Positions 17,864 to 26,058 of a stretch of DNA of 64,000 nt are shown here, piece after piece. A program made the translations under genes and the position numbers. Below the pieces are notes generated by a model. The model was not told the DNA's origin, did no database searches, and worked only from the letters and a program-made list of their open reading frames with translations. Origin of the DNA: Candidatus Thiodiazotropha sp. LNASS1 (lineage in GTDB: Bacteria > Pseudomonadota > Gammaproteobacteria > Chromatiales > Chromatiaceae); assembly GCF_964212655.1 (NCBI RefSeq), contig NZ_OZ156465.1:3224001-3288000 (forward strand), read 5' to 3'. How positions within the stretch are numbered: the first letter of the stretch is position 1; every line of letters begins with the position of its first letter.

Positions 17864-19451
17864 GGCCGCCGCCTTTGACAGTCTGATCGCAGACTACTAC
17901 AGGGTGTGGTTCCGTTTTCATCCGGTGGCGGCTGTCTATGCATCGGTGCCGGGCTACGAGGGGCTGCTGGCAGCCGATGGGGACGACGATATGGGGGCGC
18001 TGGCAAGCCTGATCAGTAATCTCCTGGTGAGCCTCAAGGAACTGGACTATGATGCCCTGGATGCTGATCGTCAGCTTGATCTGCAGCTGATCTACGGTAC
18101 CGCAATGGTTGAGCACCGTTTGCTGCTCGAGCACGACTGGCGCCATCGGGATCCCGCCCGCTATCTCCCATTGCATCTGCTCCAGGAGCTGGTAGTGCGC
18201 CAGCCGGAGAAGTTGTGCGAAGCCCTGATGGGAGTATTGGAGAAGACCCCCAACTACCTGCGGGATGCCAGAGGGCGGCTGGGAGAGCTTCCGGGACTGG
18301 TCTCCACTCTGTGGCTGGCCGATGCCCTGGAGACAGCGGAGAAGGGCGTGCCCTGGCTGAAACGGCTTGGCAGGGATCTTCCGCAGACCCATGAATGCTG
18401 TGCCGACAAGGGACGTTTGCAGTCCCTCAGCAGCCAGGCAGCGGAAGCCGTGGATGATTTCAAGCTGGCGATGATCAAAGATCTGACCCCGTCAGCCTCG
18501 GGAACCGCCGATTGCGGAAAGGAACTGCTCGCCTGGCTGTTGCGTCACCGCGATCAGATCGATATCCCGGTAGAAGATGCCCTGGCCTATGCCCGCAGGC
18601 GATTGCACCAGACCTACGAAGAGCTGGAACGGCAGGGGATATCGCTGCAGGCTGTAAAACAGGACAACGGCAAGCAGCTCAACGGTGACTACAGATTGCA
18701 GGCCTATCGGGAGGAGGCGGCTGGTCTAAGGTCATTCCTGCAGCGGCTCGAAATCCTGCCCGACTCCCCACAGCCTCTGGCATTCCGCATTACCGACAGC
18801 TGCTTCAGGCAACCTGATTGCGGCAGCTATCTGCGCACGCAGCAGGGAGGGGTCTTTCTGATACCCCATGATCAGCAGGTCGGGGGTGGTGAGAGCCGTT
18901 CCGCCATTCGAATGCGCAATCTCTACAGCAGTTGGGCGGGGCGCCACTATCTGGCTTGGGCCGGTGGGGTCTCGGCACACAGTCTGGTGCGTCAGATCAA
19001 CCCCTCCGCCGCTTTCAAAAGGGGGTGGGCCCACTACATGAGCCGAATCCTGGAGGAGCGCGGTTACTTTACCGAAAATGATCGTCTGTCGCTCTATCAG
19101 AGACGTCTGGCCCTGGCCGAACAGGCAACGATAGACCTGGAGTTTCATGCCGGTGAGATCAATAGCCGTCAGGCTCTGGAACGGCTGAAACGGCTTTCGG
19201 ACATACCCTGCTGGGCGGAAGTCAGCCTGACGGCGATCTCAAGGCGCCCGACGGACGCCTTCATGGCCCTGTTGGGGGCCGAATTGATTGAACATCTCTG
19301 CCAGCGACAGCTCGAGCAAAGGCCGGGGTCCACTCTCCGTTCGTTACACGAAGAGTTACTGGCCCATGGTGCAGTGGCCCTGCCGTTGGTGGTGCAACGC
19401 GCCTGCGACCGGGAGACCTGGGAACAGGCCCTGAACGAGGTACTCTCATGA
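17853..19451 (+). CDS. DUF885-like protein lacking the metal-site motif
   Basis: Protein of 532 residues that resembles the all-helical DUF885 family (M32-like carboxypeptidase fold), particularly the N-terminal DSLIADYYRVWFRFHP and the late FKRGWAHYMSRILEERGYF segment. Family members normally carry HExxPGHH in between; here the equivalent segment is LYSSWAGRHYLAW, which has lost the His-Glu pair and one later His. Zinc hydrolase activity is therefore doubtful and a binding or scaffold role is possible. The ATG at 17853 lies inside the osmC stop region; the frame is open further up to 17811, but that part duplicates osmC coding. The stop overlaps the VOC gene by four bases. Confidence 0.65.
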   Translation: MSNEAAAFDSLIADYYRVWFRFHPVAAVYASVPGYEGLLAADGDDDMGALASLISNLLVSLKELDYDALDADRQLDLQLIYGTAMVEHRLLLEHDWRHRDPARYLPLHLLQELVVRQPEKLCEALMGVLEKTPNYLRDARGRLGELPGLVSTLWLADALETAEKGVPWLKRLGRDLPQTHECCADKGRLQSLSSQAAEAVDDFKLAMIKDLTPSASGTADCGKELLAWLLRHRDQIDIPVEDALAYARRRLHQTYEELERQGISLQAVKQDNGKQLNGDYRLQAYREEAAGLRSFLQRLEILPDSPQPLAFRITDSCFRQPDCGSYLRTQQGGVFLIPHDQQVGGGESRSAIRMRNLYSSWAGRHYLAWAGGVSAHSLVRQINPSAAFKRGWAHYMSRILEERGYFTENDRLSLYQRRLALAEQATIDLEFHAGEINSRQALERLKRLSDIPCWAEVSLTAISRRPTDAFMALLGAELIEHLCQRQLEQRPGSTLRSLHEELLAHGAVALPLVVQRACDRETWEQALNEVLS

Positions 19452-19858
19452 AACAGCCGTCGCAACATCTCGGCATGCGCCATGTCGCCCTGAATATCAG
19501 GGACATGGCCGCCAGCGAGCACTTCTACGTCGAGCTGCTGGGAATGGAGGTCGAATGGCGGCCGGACCAGGACAATCTCTATCTTACATCGGGATCGGAC
19601 AACCTTGCCCTGCACAAGACAGCGGCGGAGTATCTGGACGAGGCTGCACAACGCCTCGACCACATCGGTTTCTTCCTCTCCGATCCCGATCAGGTGGATG
19701 CCTGGTACGACTATCTTCTGGCGGCCGGGGTGAGGATGCGCAATGCGCCGCGCACACACCGTGACGGAGCTCGCAGTTTTTACTGTTTCGATCCCGATGG
19801 CACCACTATTCAGATCATTTACCACCCACCTATCGTAGAAAACGTATCAAGTTACTGA
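19448..19858 (+). CDS. VOC-fold (glyoxalase/dioxygenase-like) protein
   Basis: A 136-residue vicinal-oxygen-chelate protein. The first module begins LGMRHVALNIRDMAASEHFYVELLGM and the second LDHIGFFLSDPDQVDAWYDYL; histidines in RHVAL and LDHIGF stand at two metal-ligand positions, while the last position is in TTIQIIYH, where Gln replaces the usual Glu. Function is unknown. It is the third gene of a tight osmC-DUF885-VOC unit with ATGA overlap. It differs from the VOC gene at 15390 and is not a recent copy. Confidence 0.8.
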   Translation: MKQPSQHLGMRHVALNIRDMAASEHFYVELLGMEVEWRPDQDNLYLTSGSDNLALHKTAAEYLDEAAQRLDHIGFFLSDPDQVDAWYDYLLAAGVRMRNAPRTHRDGARSFYCFDPDGTTIQIIYHPPIVENVSSY

Positions 19859-19928
19859 GATAGTTGACGATGCAATATATGGTCTTATCGTCAAGACCGT
19901 ACAGTTAAAACGGATACAGGAACCTGGT

Positions 19929-22223
19929 ATGAATCGATATCTGATATGGGTGGCCAAAGCAGTGATTTTAATGCAACTGTTGTTGCTTACCGCCTGCGGC
20001 GGCGGTGGTGGCGGTAGCAGTGATGGAGACACGACTGGAACCACCTATACAATAAGCGGCACCATTACGGGGCTAACGGGCAGCGGACTGGTATTGCGGA
20101 ATAACGGCGGTGATGATCTATCGCCAAACAGTGACGGCAGTTTCAGTTTTACCGTTGAGCTGAGCGACGGCAGCACATACGCGGTAAGCATCGCTACCCA
20201 ACCCGCCGACCAAAGCTGTGCGGTGGCTGATGGCAGCGGTACGGTTGCCGCTGCTGATGTCACCAACATCACCATCACCTGTACCGACAATACCGGATTC
20301 TTTAGCATTGGCGGCAGCGTCAGTGGTCTGGCGGGTGATGGCCTGGTGTTGCAAAACAACGGCGGTGACGATCTTACGATCACGGCCAGTGGCGAATTCA
20401 GTTTTACCACCCAACTGGAAGATGGCAATACCTATACAGTGACGATTGCCACCCAACCCACTGGCCAGACGTGTACAGTGGTGAATGGGACTGGAACGCT
20501 TAACGGGGCCACTGTAACCGACGTTCAGATCAGCTGTCCGCCCGACGCGGATCTCACCGCGAGTGTCAGCGTGGCGGGGCCCAAGCTGTTGCGCTTCAGC
20601 TGGAACGACGTGGGGGTTGATCACTACCGGTTGCTGTACAATCCGGATGGGATCTCCGGCTTCAGCCAAGTGGGTGACAACATCACGGCAACCACTGTGG
20701 ACGCGGTGATCTCTGTCCATCTGACCGACTGGGTGAATGCCAGCTACATGGTTCAGGCCTGCAGCGCCAGTGAGGATTGCGCCGATTCGACACCTGTCAC
20801 GGCTTTCTCGCTGATACTCGATGCGATCGGCTATCTCAAGCCCTCATTCATCGGTTCAGAGGATCAGTTCGGCAGTAGTGTCGCAATTTCCGGTGATGGC
20901 TCAACACTGGCGATAGGCGCGCCTGAAGAGGACTCCACAGCGACAGGGATTGATGGTGACCCGGTCGTCGATACCGAAATGGCAACGAGTTCCGGCGCAG
21001 TCTATCTGTTTAGTCGGGATGGCGACAGTTGGAGTCAACAGACATACATCAAGGCGTCCAACGCCGAAGCCGGTGACAAATTCGGTTCTGCCGTGTCGCT
21101 CTCTGATGATGGACAGACACTGGCCGTCGGTGCGCTATTCGAGGATTCGGCCGCTTCAGGCGTCGACGGCAACCAGGCAGATAACTCCTTGTCAAGATCC
21201 GGAGCGGTGTATGTCTTCAACCTTTCCGGCTCGGCGTGGGCCCAGCAGGCCTATATCAAGGCATCCGCACCTGTGTCAGGCGCCAATTTCGGTAAACAGG
21301 TATCACTCTCCAGCAGCGGGACGAGGCTGGCGGTCAGCGGTGGAGGTGTCTTCGTGTTCGACCAGGGTGGCAGTGGTTGGGCTCAGCAGGCGACCCTCGA
21401 GGTAACCAGCGGCGAGGGTCCGGACGAGTTCGGCGCCGCCCTGGAACTCTCCGGTAACGGCTCGACGCTTGCAGTCGGCGCTCCGGGAGAAGACTCATCC
21501 GCAACCGGCATTAATGGCGATCAAACAAACAATGACGCGCGGGGAGCCGGTGCGGCCTATGTATTCGCCTATGACGGCGTTAGCTGGACGCAGCAGGCCT
21601 ACCTCAAGGCATCAGCAACCGACAGCGGGGATGAATTCGGCAACGACGTGTCAATCTCCGCAGACGGCAGTACCCTGGCCGTGGGTGTCTGGAAAGAGGA
21701 TTCATCGGCGATCGGAGTCAATGGCAGCTTCTCCAACAATGGCAGGGAGAACTCCGGTGCGGCCTATCTGTTTGAGCGTCAGGCCAATGTATGGACGCAA
21801 ACCGCATACTTCAAGGCATCGAATGCCGATCCGAATGACGGGTTTGGCAATAAAGTGGCCCTTTCCGGGGACGGGAACAGCCTGGCCGTGAGTGCGGCTT
21901 TTGAAGACTCTGTCGGTCAGGGCGTCAACCGCAACCAGGCAGACGATAGCGCGACCTCTCCGCCAGGTGCGGTCTACATGTTTACACGCGGCGACACCGG
22001 CTGGTTTCAGCACTCCTATGTCAAGGCCTCGAATACGGATGCGGGATGGCCACAGCCGGGTTGTTCATTCTGTCCCGAATTAAACGATGAGTTCGGCGAT
22101 AGCCTGAGCATCTCCAGTGATGGAACAACACTGGTTGTGGGCGCCCCATTCGAGAATTCGGGGGACAGTGCAAATCAGGAGGATGATACAAGTCCTTACG
22201 CTGGTGCTGTTTATCTCTACTAA
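19929..22223 (+). CDS. FG-GAP beta-propeller lipoprotein
   Basis: Large surface or outer-membrane lipoprotein of 764 residues. A signal peptide ends in the lipobox LLTAC (Cys near residue 23) followed by a run of glycines. Two tandem domains of about 80 residues follow (about 38-118 and 124-203; both contain GLVLxNNGGDDL and IATQP), then a fibronectin-like segment, then seven FG-GAP repeats (from about residue 305), each built on FGxxVxxSxDGxxLAVGA and EDS. Seven repeats suit one complete beta-propeller, like integrin alpha chains. Ligand and role are unknown; adhesion is an inference. It stands alone between its neighbours. Confidence 0.82.
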   Translation: MNRYLIWVAKAVILMQLLLLTACGGGGGGSSDGDTTGTTYTISGTITGLTGSGLVLRNNGGDDLSPNSDGSFSFTVELSDGSTYAVSIATQPADQSCAVADGSGTVAAADVTNITITCTDNTGFFSIGGSVSGLAGDGLVLQNNGGDDLTITASGEFSFTTQLEDGNTYTVTIATQPTGQTCTVVNGTGTLNGATVTDVQISCPPDADLTASVSVAGPKLLRFSWNDVGVDHYRLLYNPDGISGFSQVGDNITATTVDAVISVHLTDWVNASYMVQACSASEDCADSTPVTAFSLILDAIGYLKPSFIGSEDQFGSSVAISGDGSTLAIGAPEEDSTATGIDGDPVVDTEMATSSGAVYLFSRDGDSWSQQTYIKASNAEAGDKFGSAVSLSDDGQTLAVGALFEDSAASGVDGNQADNSLSRSGAVYVFNLSGSAWAQQAYIKASAPVSGANFGKQVSLSSSGTRLAVSGGGVFVFDQGGSGWAQQATLEVTSGEGPDEFGAALELSGNGSTLAVGAPGEDSSATGINGDQTNNDARGAGAAYVFAYDGVSWTQQAYLKASATDSGDEFGNDVSISADGSTLAVGVWKEDSSAIGVNGSFSNNGRENSGAAYLFERQANVWTQTAYFKASNADPNDGFGNKVALSGDGNSLAVSAAFEDSVGQGVNRNQADDSATSPPGAVYMFTRGDTGWFQHSYVKASNTDAGWPQPGCSFCPELNDEFGDSLSISSDGTTLVVGAPFENSGDSANQEDDTSPYAGAVYLY

Positions 22224-22242
22224 GAGCTAGGTTGCAAAATCA

Positions 22243-22287
22243 GGGCGCCAGCAGTTCAGGTCAATGGTGACTGCCTGCTGGGCGCCC
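22243..22287 (+). terminator. Large hairpin after the FG-GAP gene
   Basis: GGGCGCCAGCAG (22243-22254) pairs with CTGCTGGGCGCCC (22275-22287) with one bulged base. It begins 20 bases after the stop. There is no U-run, so it may be an mRNA-end hairpin rather than a classical terminator. Confidence 0.45.
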
Positions 22288-22457
22288 TTGCTGATCCGCC
22301 CTGCAAGAAAGGGAATATATTATTGGGAATCCTGGCGGGTTTACGCTCTTCGCTATAATTCTGATTAATCTGTCCGTTTGTGTTGGGAGTGATAGAGTGA
22401 TTAAGCTCATGGGGTTAGCTTGACCTAACCTTATAGTGAACCTCGGTGGAGCTTCTC
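22288..22457. other. Short intergenic stretch before the tRNA remnants
   Basis: About 170 bases between the hairpin and the repeats. I see no gene or RNA here. Confidence 0.3.
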
Positions 22458-22490
22458 ATCCTCCATCTAGAGGATTCTGTTACAGGCACC

Positions 22491-22511
22491 AAAAAACCCG
22501 CACATGGCGGG
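22491..22511 (-). terminator. Terminator behind the tRNA-Gln remnant
   Basis: On the minus strand the stem GCGGG/CCCGC in context CCCGCCATGTGCGGG is followed by six T. It mirrors the terminator of the intact tRNA gene and is probably its diverged copy. Confidence 0.6.
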
Positions 22512-22658
22512 TTCTGTATTGGCTGGGGATGGAGGATTATTCGGCCCGTTGGGCCTCACCCCTACGGGGCCAGCTTGTGCTGTTCGTCTTCACGTTGCTC
22601 AGACGTCGAACCTCTTATCGGTTCTAATCCTCCATCCGGGCAGCTTTGTAGTGACATT

Positions 22659-22680
22659 AAAAAAACCCACATAGTGTGGG
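22659..22680 (-). terminator. Rho-independent terminator of tRNA-Gln
   Basis: On the minus strand CCCACA pairs with TGTGGG around a three-base loop, followed by seven T (22659-22665 on the plus strand are A). It lies 15 bases beyond the tRNA 3' end. Confidence 0.8.
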
Positions 22681-22694
22681 CTTTAATATGCTGT

Positions 22695-22768
22695 TGGCTG
22701 GGGATGGAGGATTCGAACCTCCACATACGGAGTCAGAGTCCGGTGTCCTGCCGTTAGACGAATCCCCA
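22695..22768 (-). tRNA. tRNA-Gln (anticodon CTG)
   Basis: A complete 74-base cloverleaf including the encoded CCA. Acceptor arm TGGGGAT pairs with ATCCCCA; the T arm is GGAGG-TTCGAAT-CCTCC; the anticodon loop is CTCTGAC, giving anticodon CTG that reads CAG glutamine codons. The sequence closely parallels E. coli tRNA-Gln. The outermost anticodon-stem pair is a C/T mismatch. It lies 24 bases after rpsI on the same strand and ends at a clear terminator, so it could be carried on the rplM-rpsI transcript. Confidence 0.95.
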
Positions 22769-22792
22769 GTTGCAGGCTCGTGAGAGCCAGGC

Positions 22793-23182
22793 TTAGCGTT
22801 TGGAGTATTGAGGACGCTTGCGGGCCTTGTGCAGACCGACCTTCTTACGTTCCACGGCGCGGGCGTCGCGGGTCAGGAAGCCGGCTCTGCGCAGAGTGCC
22901 GTGCAGGGACTCGTCGTAGGCGTCCAGGGCGCGCGAGATGCCGTGGCGAATGGCGCCTGCCTGGCCGGTGGTGCCGCCGCCGTTGACCGTCACTTTGATA
23001 TCGACCTTGTCACGGGTTTCGGTGGCATCCAGTGGTTGGCGAACCACCATGCGGGCTGTCTCCCGGCCGAAGTACTCGTCAAGGGGACGGTTGTTGACCA
23101 CGATATTGCCGCTGCCTGCGGTCAGGAAGACGCGGGCGGTTGAACTTTTACGGCGTCCTGTGGTGATATGCTTGTCTGCCAT
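22793..23182 (-). CDS. rpsI: 30S ribosomal protein S9
   Basis: Small-subunit protein of 129 residues whose basic tail reaches the P-site tRNA. The start [19 protein letters not shown], the centre [19 protein letters not shown] and the terminal [11 protein letters not shown] are characteristic. It follows rplM by 23 bases on the same strand, the conserved rplM-rpsI operon. Confidence 0.97.
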   Translation of the reverse strand: MADKHITTGRRKSSTARVFLTAGSGNIVVNNRPLDEYFGRETARMVVRQPLDATETRDKVDIKVTVNGGGTTGQAGAIRHGISRALDAYDESLHGTLRRAGFLTRDARAVERKKVGLHKARKRPQYSKR

Positions 23183-23205
23183 GTTCGTTACTCTAATTTA
23201 AATGC

Positions 23206-23634
23206 TCAGATGTCCAGCGGCTGGGGCTGCTGGGCCTGATGGGTGTGCTCGGGACCGGCGAAGACACGCAGTTTTTTCAACATGGCGCGGCCCAGCGGGT
23301 TTTTCGGCATCATGCCCTTGACCGCGTGTTCTATGGCGCGTTCCGGGGCCTTCTGCAGCAACTTCTCCAGATTGATGGATTTCAGATTGCCGATGAAACC
23401 GGTGTGATGATGGTACATCTTGTCGCTCAGCTTGTTACCGGTTACACGGATCTTTTCGGCGTTGACAACGACGATGTAGTCGCCGGTATCGACGTGAGGT
23501 GTATATTCCGGTTTATGTTTACCGCGCAGGTGACGGGCAATTTCCGTGGACAGACGACCCAGGGTCTTGTCTGTTGCATCCACGAGATACCAATTGCGGC
23601 GTACCTCTGCCGGCTTCGCGCTTACAGTAGTCAT
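23206..23634 (-). CDS. rplM: 50S ribosomal protein L13
   Basis: Large-subunit assembly protein of 142 residues. Conserved features are [51 protein letters not shown] and [13 protein letters not shown]. The open frame extends to 23712, but the start at 23634 gives the family N-terminus ([15 protein letters not shown]) and has GGAG nine bases upstream. A possible promoter lies 50-80 bases upstream. It heads the rplM-rpsI operon. Confidence 0.96.
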   Translation of the reverse strand: MTTVSAKPAEVRRNWYLVDATDKTLGRLSTEIARHLRGKHKPEYTPHVDTGDYIVVVNAEKIRVTGNKLSDKMYHHHTGFIGNLKSINLEKLLQKAPERAIEHAVKGMMPKNPLGRAMLKKLRVFAGPEHTHQAQQPQPLDI

Positions 23635-23683
23635 CCGATGTCGCTCCGATGGAGAACTAAAAATGCCTTGAAAAAGACGGCGG

Positions 23684-23712
23684 ATATTACATGATCCAGG
23701 AATGGGAGACAA
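23684..23712 (-). promoter_or_regulatory. Possible rplM promoter
   Basis: On the minus strand TTGTCT and TAATAT are separated by exactly 17 bases, each with four of six consensus matches. The position 50 bases before the start codon and after the upstream terminator supports it as the operon's own promoter. Moderate match only. Confidence 0.4.
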
Positions 23713-23781
23713 GACCTAATCCATGATATTTAGGCCTGAGTCGAAGGCGTGTCGGTTCTCGACGATGACCGGGCGTGTGGC

Positions 23782-23812
23782 AAAAAAAAGCGCGACAGGG
23801 GGATGTCGCGCT
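23782..23812 (-). terminator. Strong terminator of the candidate sRNA
   Basis: Nine perfect base pairs (AGCGCGACA with TGTCGCGCT), a six-base loop and eight T on the minus strand. The adjacent protein genes do not need it: rplM starts downstream of it and the antiporter gene is on the other strand. Confidence 0.85.
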
Positions 23813-23864
23813 GAATCTATATTTACCACCAAAGGAGGAATACTGACGCTCAATGCATCAGTAT
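23782..23864 (-). ncRNA. Candidate small RNA with own promoter and terminator
   Basis: About 83 bases on the minus strand. A consensus-like promoter ends seven bases before the predicted first base. The RNA would start with a hairpin ATACTGA/TCAGTAT (loop of 11), continue with TCCTCCTTTGG, which is complementary to Shine-Dalgarno sequences, then a short A/T-rich stretch, and end with the stem AGCGCGACA/TGTCGCGCT and eight T. No reading frame is plausible. The layout is that of a trans-acting sRNA. Alternatively it is a prematurely terminated leader of rplM, 148 bases downstream, although rplM seems to have a separate promoter. Not assigned to a known family. Confidence 0.6.
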
Positions 23865-23870
23865 GTATGA

Positions 23871-23899
23871 ATTATCTAATATACTAAGATTCTTGTCAA
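23871..23899 (-). promoter_or_regulatory. Sigma-70 promoter of the candidate sRNA
   Basis: On the minus strand TTGACA (perfect) and GATAAT (five of six) lie 17 bases apart, the best housekeeping promoter I found in the window. Initiation would be expected near 23864. Confidence 0.7.
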
Positions 23900-24038
23900 G
23901 CCAATCGCTGTGTCTTTCTGTTATTATCTTTTCCCTCAGCTCCCCAGTAGCCGATCAATAGCCAGCTAATGACAGTCAAGAGATACATTCATTCAGCCCC
24001 TGGCTTTTGTATCATATTGAATATTAAATAAATATTTT

Positions 24039-25007
24039 ATGTTTCTTTTCAGTGTTGCGATACTTGTCGGCTTGGTTGTACTCGTTTGGAGTGCCGACCG
24101 GTTTATCAGTGGGGCGGCTGCCCTGGCAGATAATCTGGGTGTCTCACCCATGCTGATAGGGCTCACTGTTGTCGGTTTTGGCACTTCAGCGCCAGAAGTG
24201 CTGGTTTCTACCATGGCGTCCTTCAACGGCAACCCGGGCCTGGCTATCGGCAATGCCATCGGCTCCAATATTGCCAACATCGGGCTGATACTCGGTTTCA
24301 CTGCCCTGTTGATCCCCCTTTCCGTCCACTCCAGTGTCTTGAAACGTGAGTATCCGTTACTGCTAGCGGTCTCGGCGATGGCTTTTCTTTTGATGTGGGA
24401 TGGTGAACTGAATCAGTTCGATGGGGTAATCCTGGTCGTGACCCTGGTGGCAGTGCTGGGATGGATGATCTATACCGCCAAGACCGGGGCTGCAGACCCA
24501 ATCGCCGGAGAGTTTGATGCAGAGATTCCGCACGATATACCTACCCAAAAGGCGATTGTCCTGCTTTTGGGCGGCTTGATATTTCTGCTTTTGAGTTCCC
24601 GACTGCTTGTTTGGGGTGCCTCGAATGTGGCATCTGCGCTGGGCGTCAGTGATGTCATTATCGGTTTGACCATCGTTGCCATCGGCACCAGCCTGCCTGA
24701 GTTGGCTGCCAGTATCACCAGCGCTCTGAAAGGGGAGGATGACCTCGCCATCGGCAATGTCATCGGTTCCAATCTCTATAATCTGCTGGCGGTACTGAGT
24801 ATCCCGGGCTTGGTGGCACCAGGAGCCTATTCACCTGAGGTCATGGAGCGTGATCTTCCGGTGATGATGGTGCTTACCATGTTCCTCTTCTTTATGGGGC
24901 ACGGTCTGGGTAAACAGGGGCGTATCAACCGTCTGGAGGGATTACTCCTGCTGCTCTGTTTCATTGGCTATCAGTCTCTGCTCTTTGTGTCACTGGTGAA
25001 TGCCTGA
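24039..25007 (+). CDS. yrbG: Calcium/sodium antiporter family protein YrbG
   Basis: Inner-membrane cation exchanger of 322 residues with about ten helices arranged as two inverted halves. Each half bears the alpha-repeat signatures: GFGTSAPE with GNAIGSNIAN in the first (about 47-83) and AIGTSLPE with GNVIGSN in the second (about 215-250). The acidic residues in these motifs bind cations. E. coli YrbG occupies the same place before kdsD. Its stop is 39 bases before kdsD, so it may head the kds-lpt transcript. Confidence 0.92.
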   Translation: MFLFSVAILVGLVVLVWSADRFISGAAALADNLGVSPMLIGLTVVGFGTSAPEVLVSTMASFNGNPGLAIGNAIGSNIANIGLILGFTALLIPLSVHSSVLKREYPLLLAVSAMAFLLMWDGELNQFDGVILVVTLVAVLGWMIYTAKTGAADPIAGEFDAEIPHDIPTQKAIVLLLGGLIFLLLSSRLLVWGASNVASALGVSDVIIGLTIVAIGTSLPELAASITSALKGEDDLAIGNVIGSNLYNLLAVLSIPGLVAPGAYSPEVMERDLPVMMVLTMFLFFMGHGLGKQGRINRLEGLLLLLCFIGYQSLLFVSLVNA

Positions 25008-25046
25008 TCTATGGATGTTTCAAACCTTATGTGAGTGAGTTGTCTA

Positions 25047-26045
25047 ATGACCAAAGCCACAAGTCCAACTAAAGAAGAGATGATTCGGATGATCGATCTG
25101 GGCAGGGCTGTGATCGAAACTGAGGCTGATGCAGTCCAATCGCTGATCCCCAGGTTGGGCGATGAATTTGCCCTGGCATGCAGTTATCTTCTCCATTGCC
25201 AGGGCAGGATTGTCGTTATCGGAATGGGCAAATCGGGTCATATCGGCAATAAGATCGCTGCGACCCTGGCCAGTACCGGCAGCCCGGCCTTTTTTGTTCA
25301 TCCGGGTGAGGCCAGCCACGGTGATCTCGGTATGATAACTCCTCAGGATGTGGTCCTGGCGCTGTCCAACTCAGGGGAGACCGGCGAGTTACTGGTCATC
25401 CTGCCCCTGCTTAAGCGACTGGGTGCGCCCTTGATCGCCATGACCGGAAAACCTGAGTCGACGCTGGCAAGAGAATCCGAGGTACATATCGATGTCAGCG
25501 TTCAGAAGGAGGCCTGCCCCCTGGGCTTGGCCCCGACATCAAGCACGACTGCGGCATTGGTGATGGGTGATGCGATGGCGGTTGCATTGCTGCAGGCACG
25601 GGGTTTTACCGCCAAGGATTTCGCCCTCTCTCATCCGGGAGGCACCCTGGGAAGGCGGTTGCTTTTGCGGGTCAGTGATATAATGCATGCGGACGGGTCT
25701 TTGCCGTCGGTAGGTCTCGATGCCACATTGCATGAGGCGTTGGAAGTGATGTCGGCCAAAGGCCTGGGTATGACCGCGATAGTGGATCCGGAGGGTGGAG
25801 TGGCCGGAGTCTATACCGATGGCGATCTGCGGCGTACCTTGAACAAGCCTATCGATATACACCATGTCAAGGTGAGTGAGGTCATGACCAGCGACTGCCT
25901 GACAGTATCACCTGAGACGTTGGCAGCAGAAGCCTTGCAGATGATGGACGAGAAAAAGATTAACGGCCTGCTGGTTATTGATGAAAAACAGCAACTGATC
26001 GGTGCATTCAATATGCATGATCTGCTTAGAGCCGGTGTGATGTAG
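25047..26045 (+). CDS. kdsD: Arabinose-5-phosphate isomerase
   Basis: Converts ribulose 5-phosphate to arabinose 5-phosphate, the first step of Kdo synthesis for lipopolysaccharide. The 332-residue protein has an SIS sugar-isomerase domain (about 35-170; VIGMGKSGHIGNK, SNSGETGE, TSSTTAALVMGDA) and two C-terminal CBS domains (about 205-330). A GTG twelve bases earlier is in frame, but the ATG at 25047 gives the better N-terminus and spacing from GAGTGAG. Followed by kdsC after 13 bases. Confidence 0.95.
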   Translation: MTKATSPTKEEMIRMIDLGRAVIETEADAVQSLIPRLGDEFALACSYLLHCQGRIVVIGMGKSGHIGNKIAATLASTGSPAFFVHPGEASHGDLGMITPQDVVLALSNSGETGELLVILPLLKRLGAPLIAMTGKPESTLARESEVHIDVSVQKEACPLGLAPTSSTTAALVMGDAMAVALLQARGFTAKDFALSHPGGTLGRRLLLRVSDIMHADGSLPSVGLDATLHEALEVMSAKGLGMTAIVDPEGGVAGVYTDGDLRRTLNKPIDIHHVKVSEVMTSDCLTVSPETLAAEALQMMDEKKINGLLVIDEKQQLIGAFNMHDLLRAGVM

Positions 26046-26058
26046 GGGGGTAGAGAAA

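Larger units (their letters stand above)
22458..22694 (-). repeat. Decayed tRNA-Gln duplicate with inverted repeats
   Basis: A 20-base sequence equal to the 3' end of the tRNA-Gln gene (22694-22713) recurs at 22519-22538. On the minus strand each is followed by a U-tailed hairpin. GGATGGAGGATTA at 22527-22539 has an exact inverted copy at 22625-22637, enclosing 85 bases rich in GGCC. The word ATCCTCCATC also occurs at 22458-22467. The four copies alternate in orientation, as if a unit of about 80-86 bases (tRNA 3' end plus terminator) had been duplicated and its tRNA body lost. A MITE-like insertion is the alternative. Confidence 0.5.
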
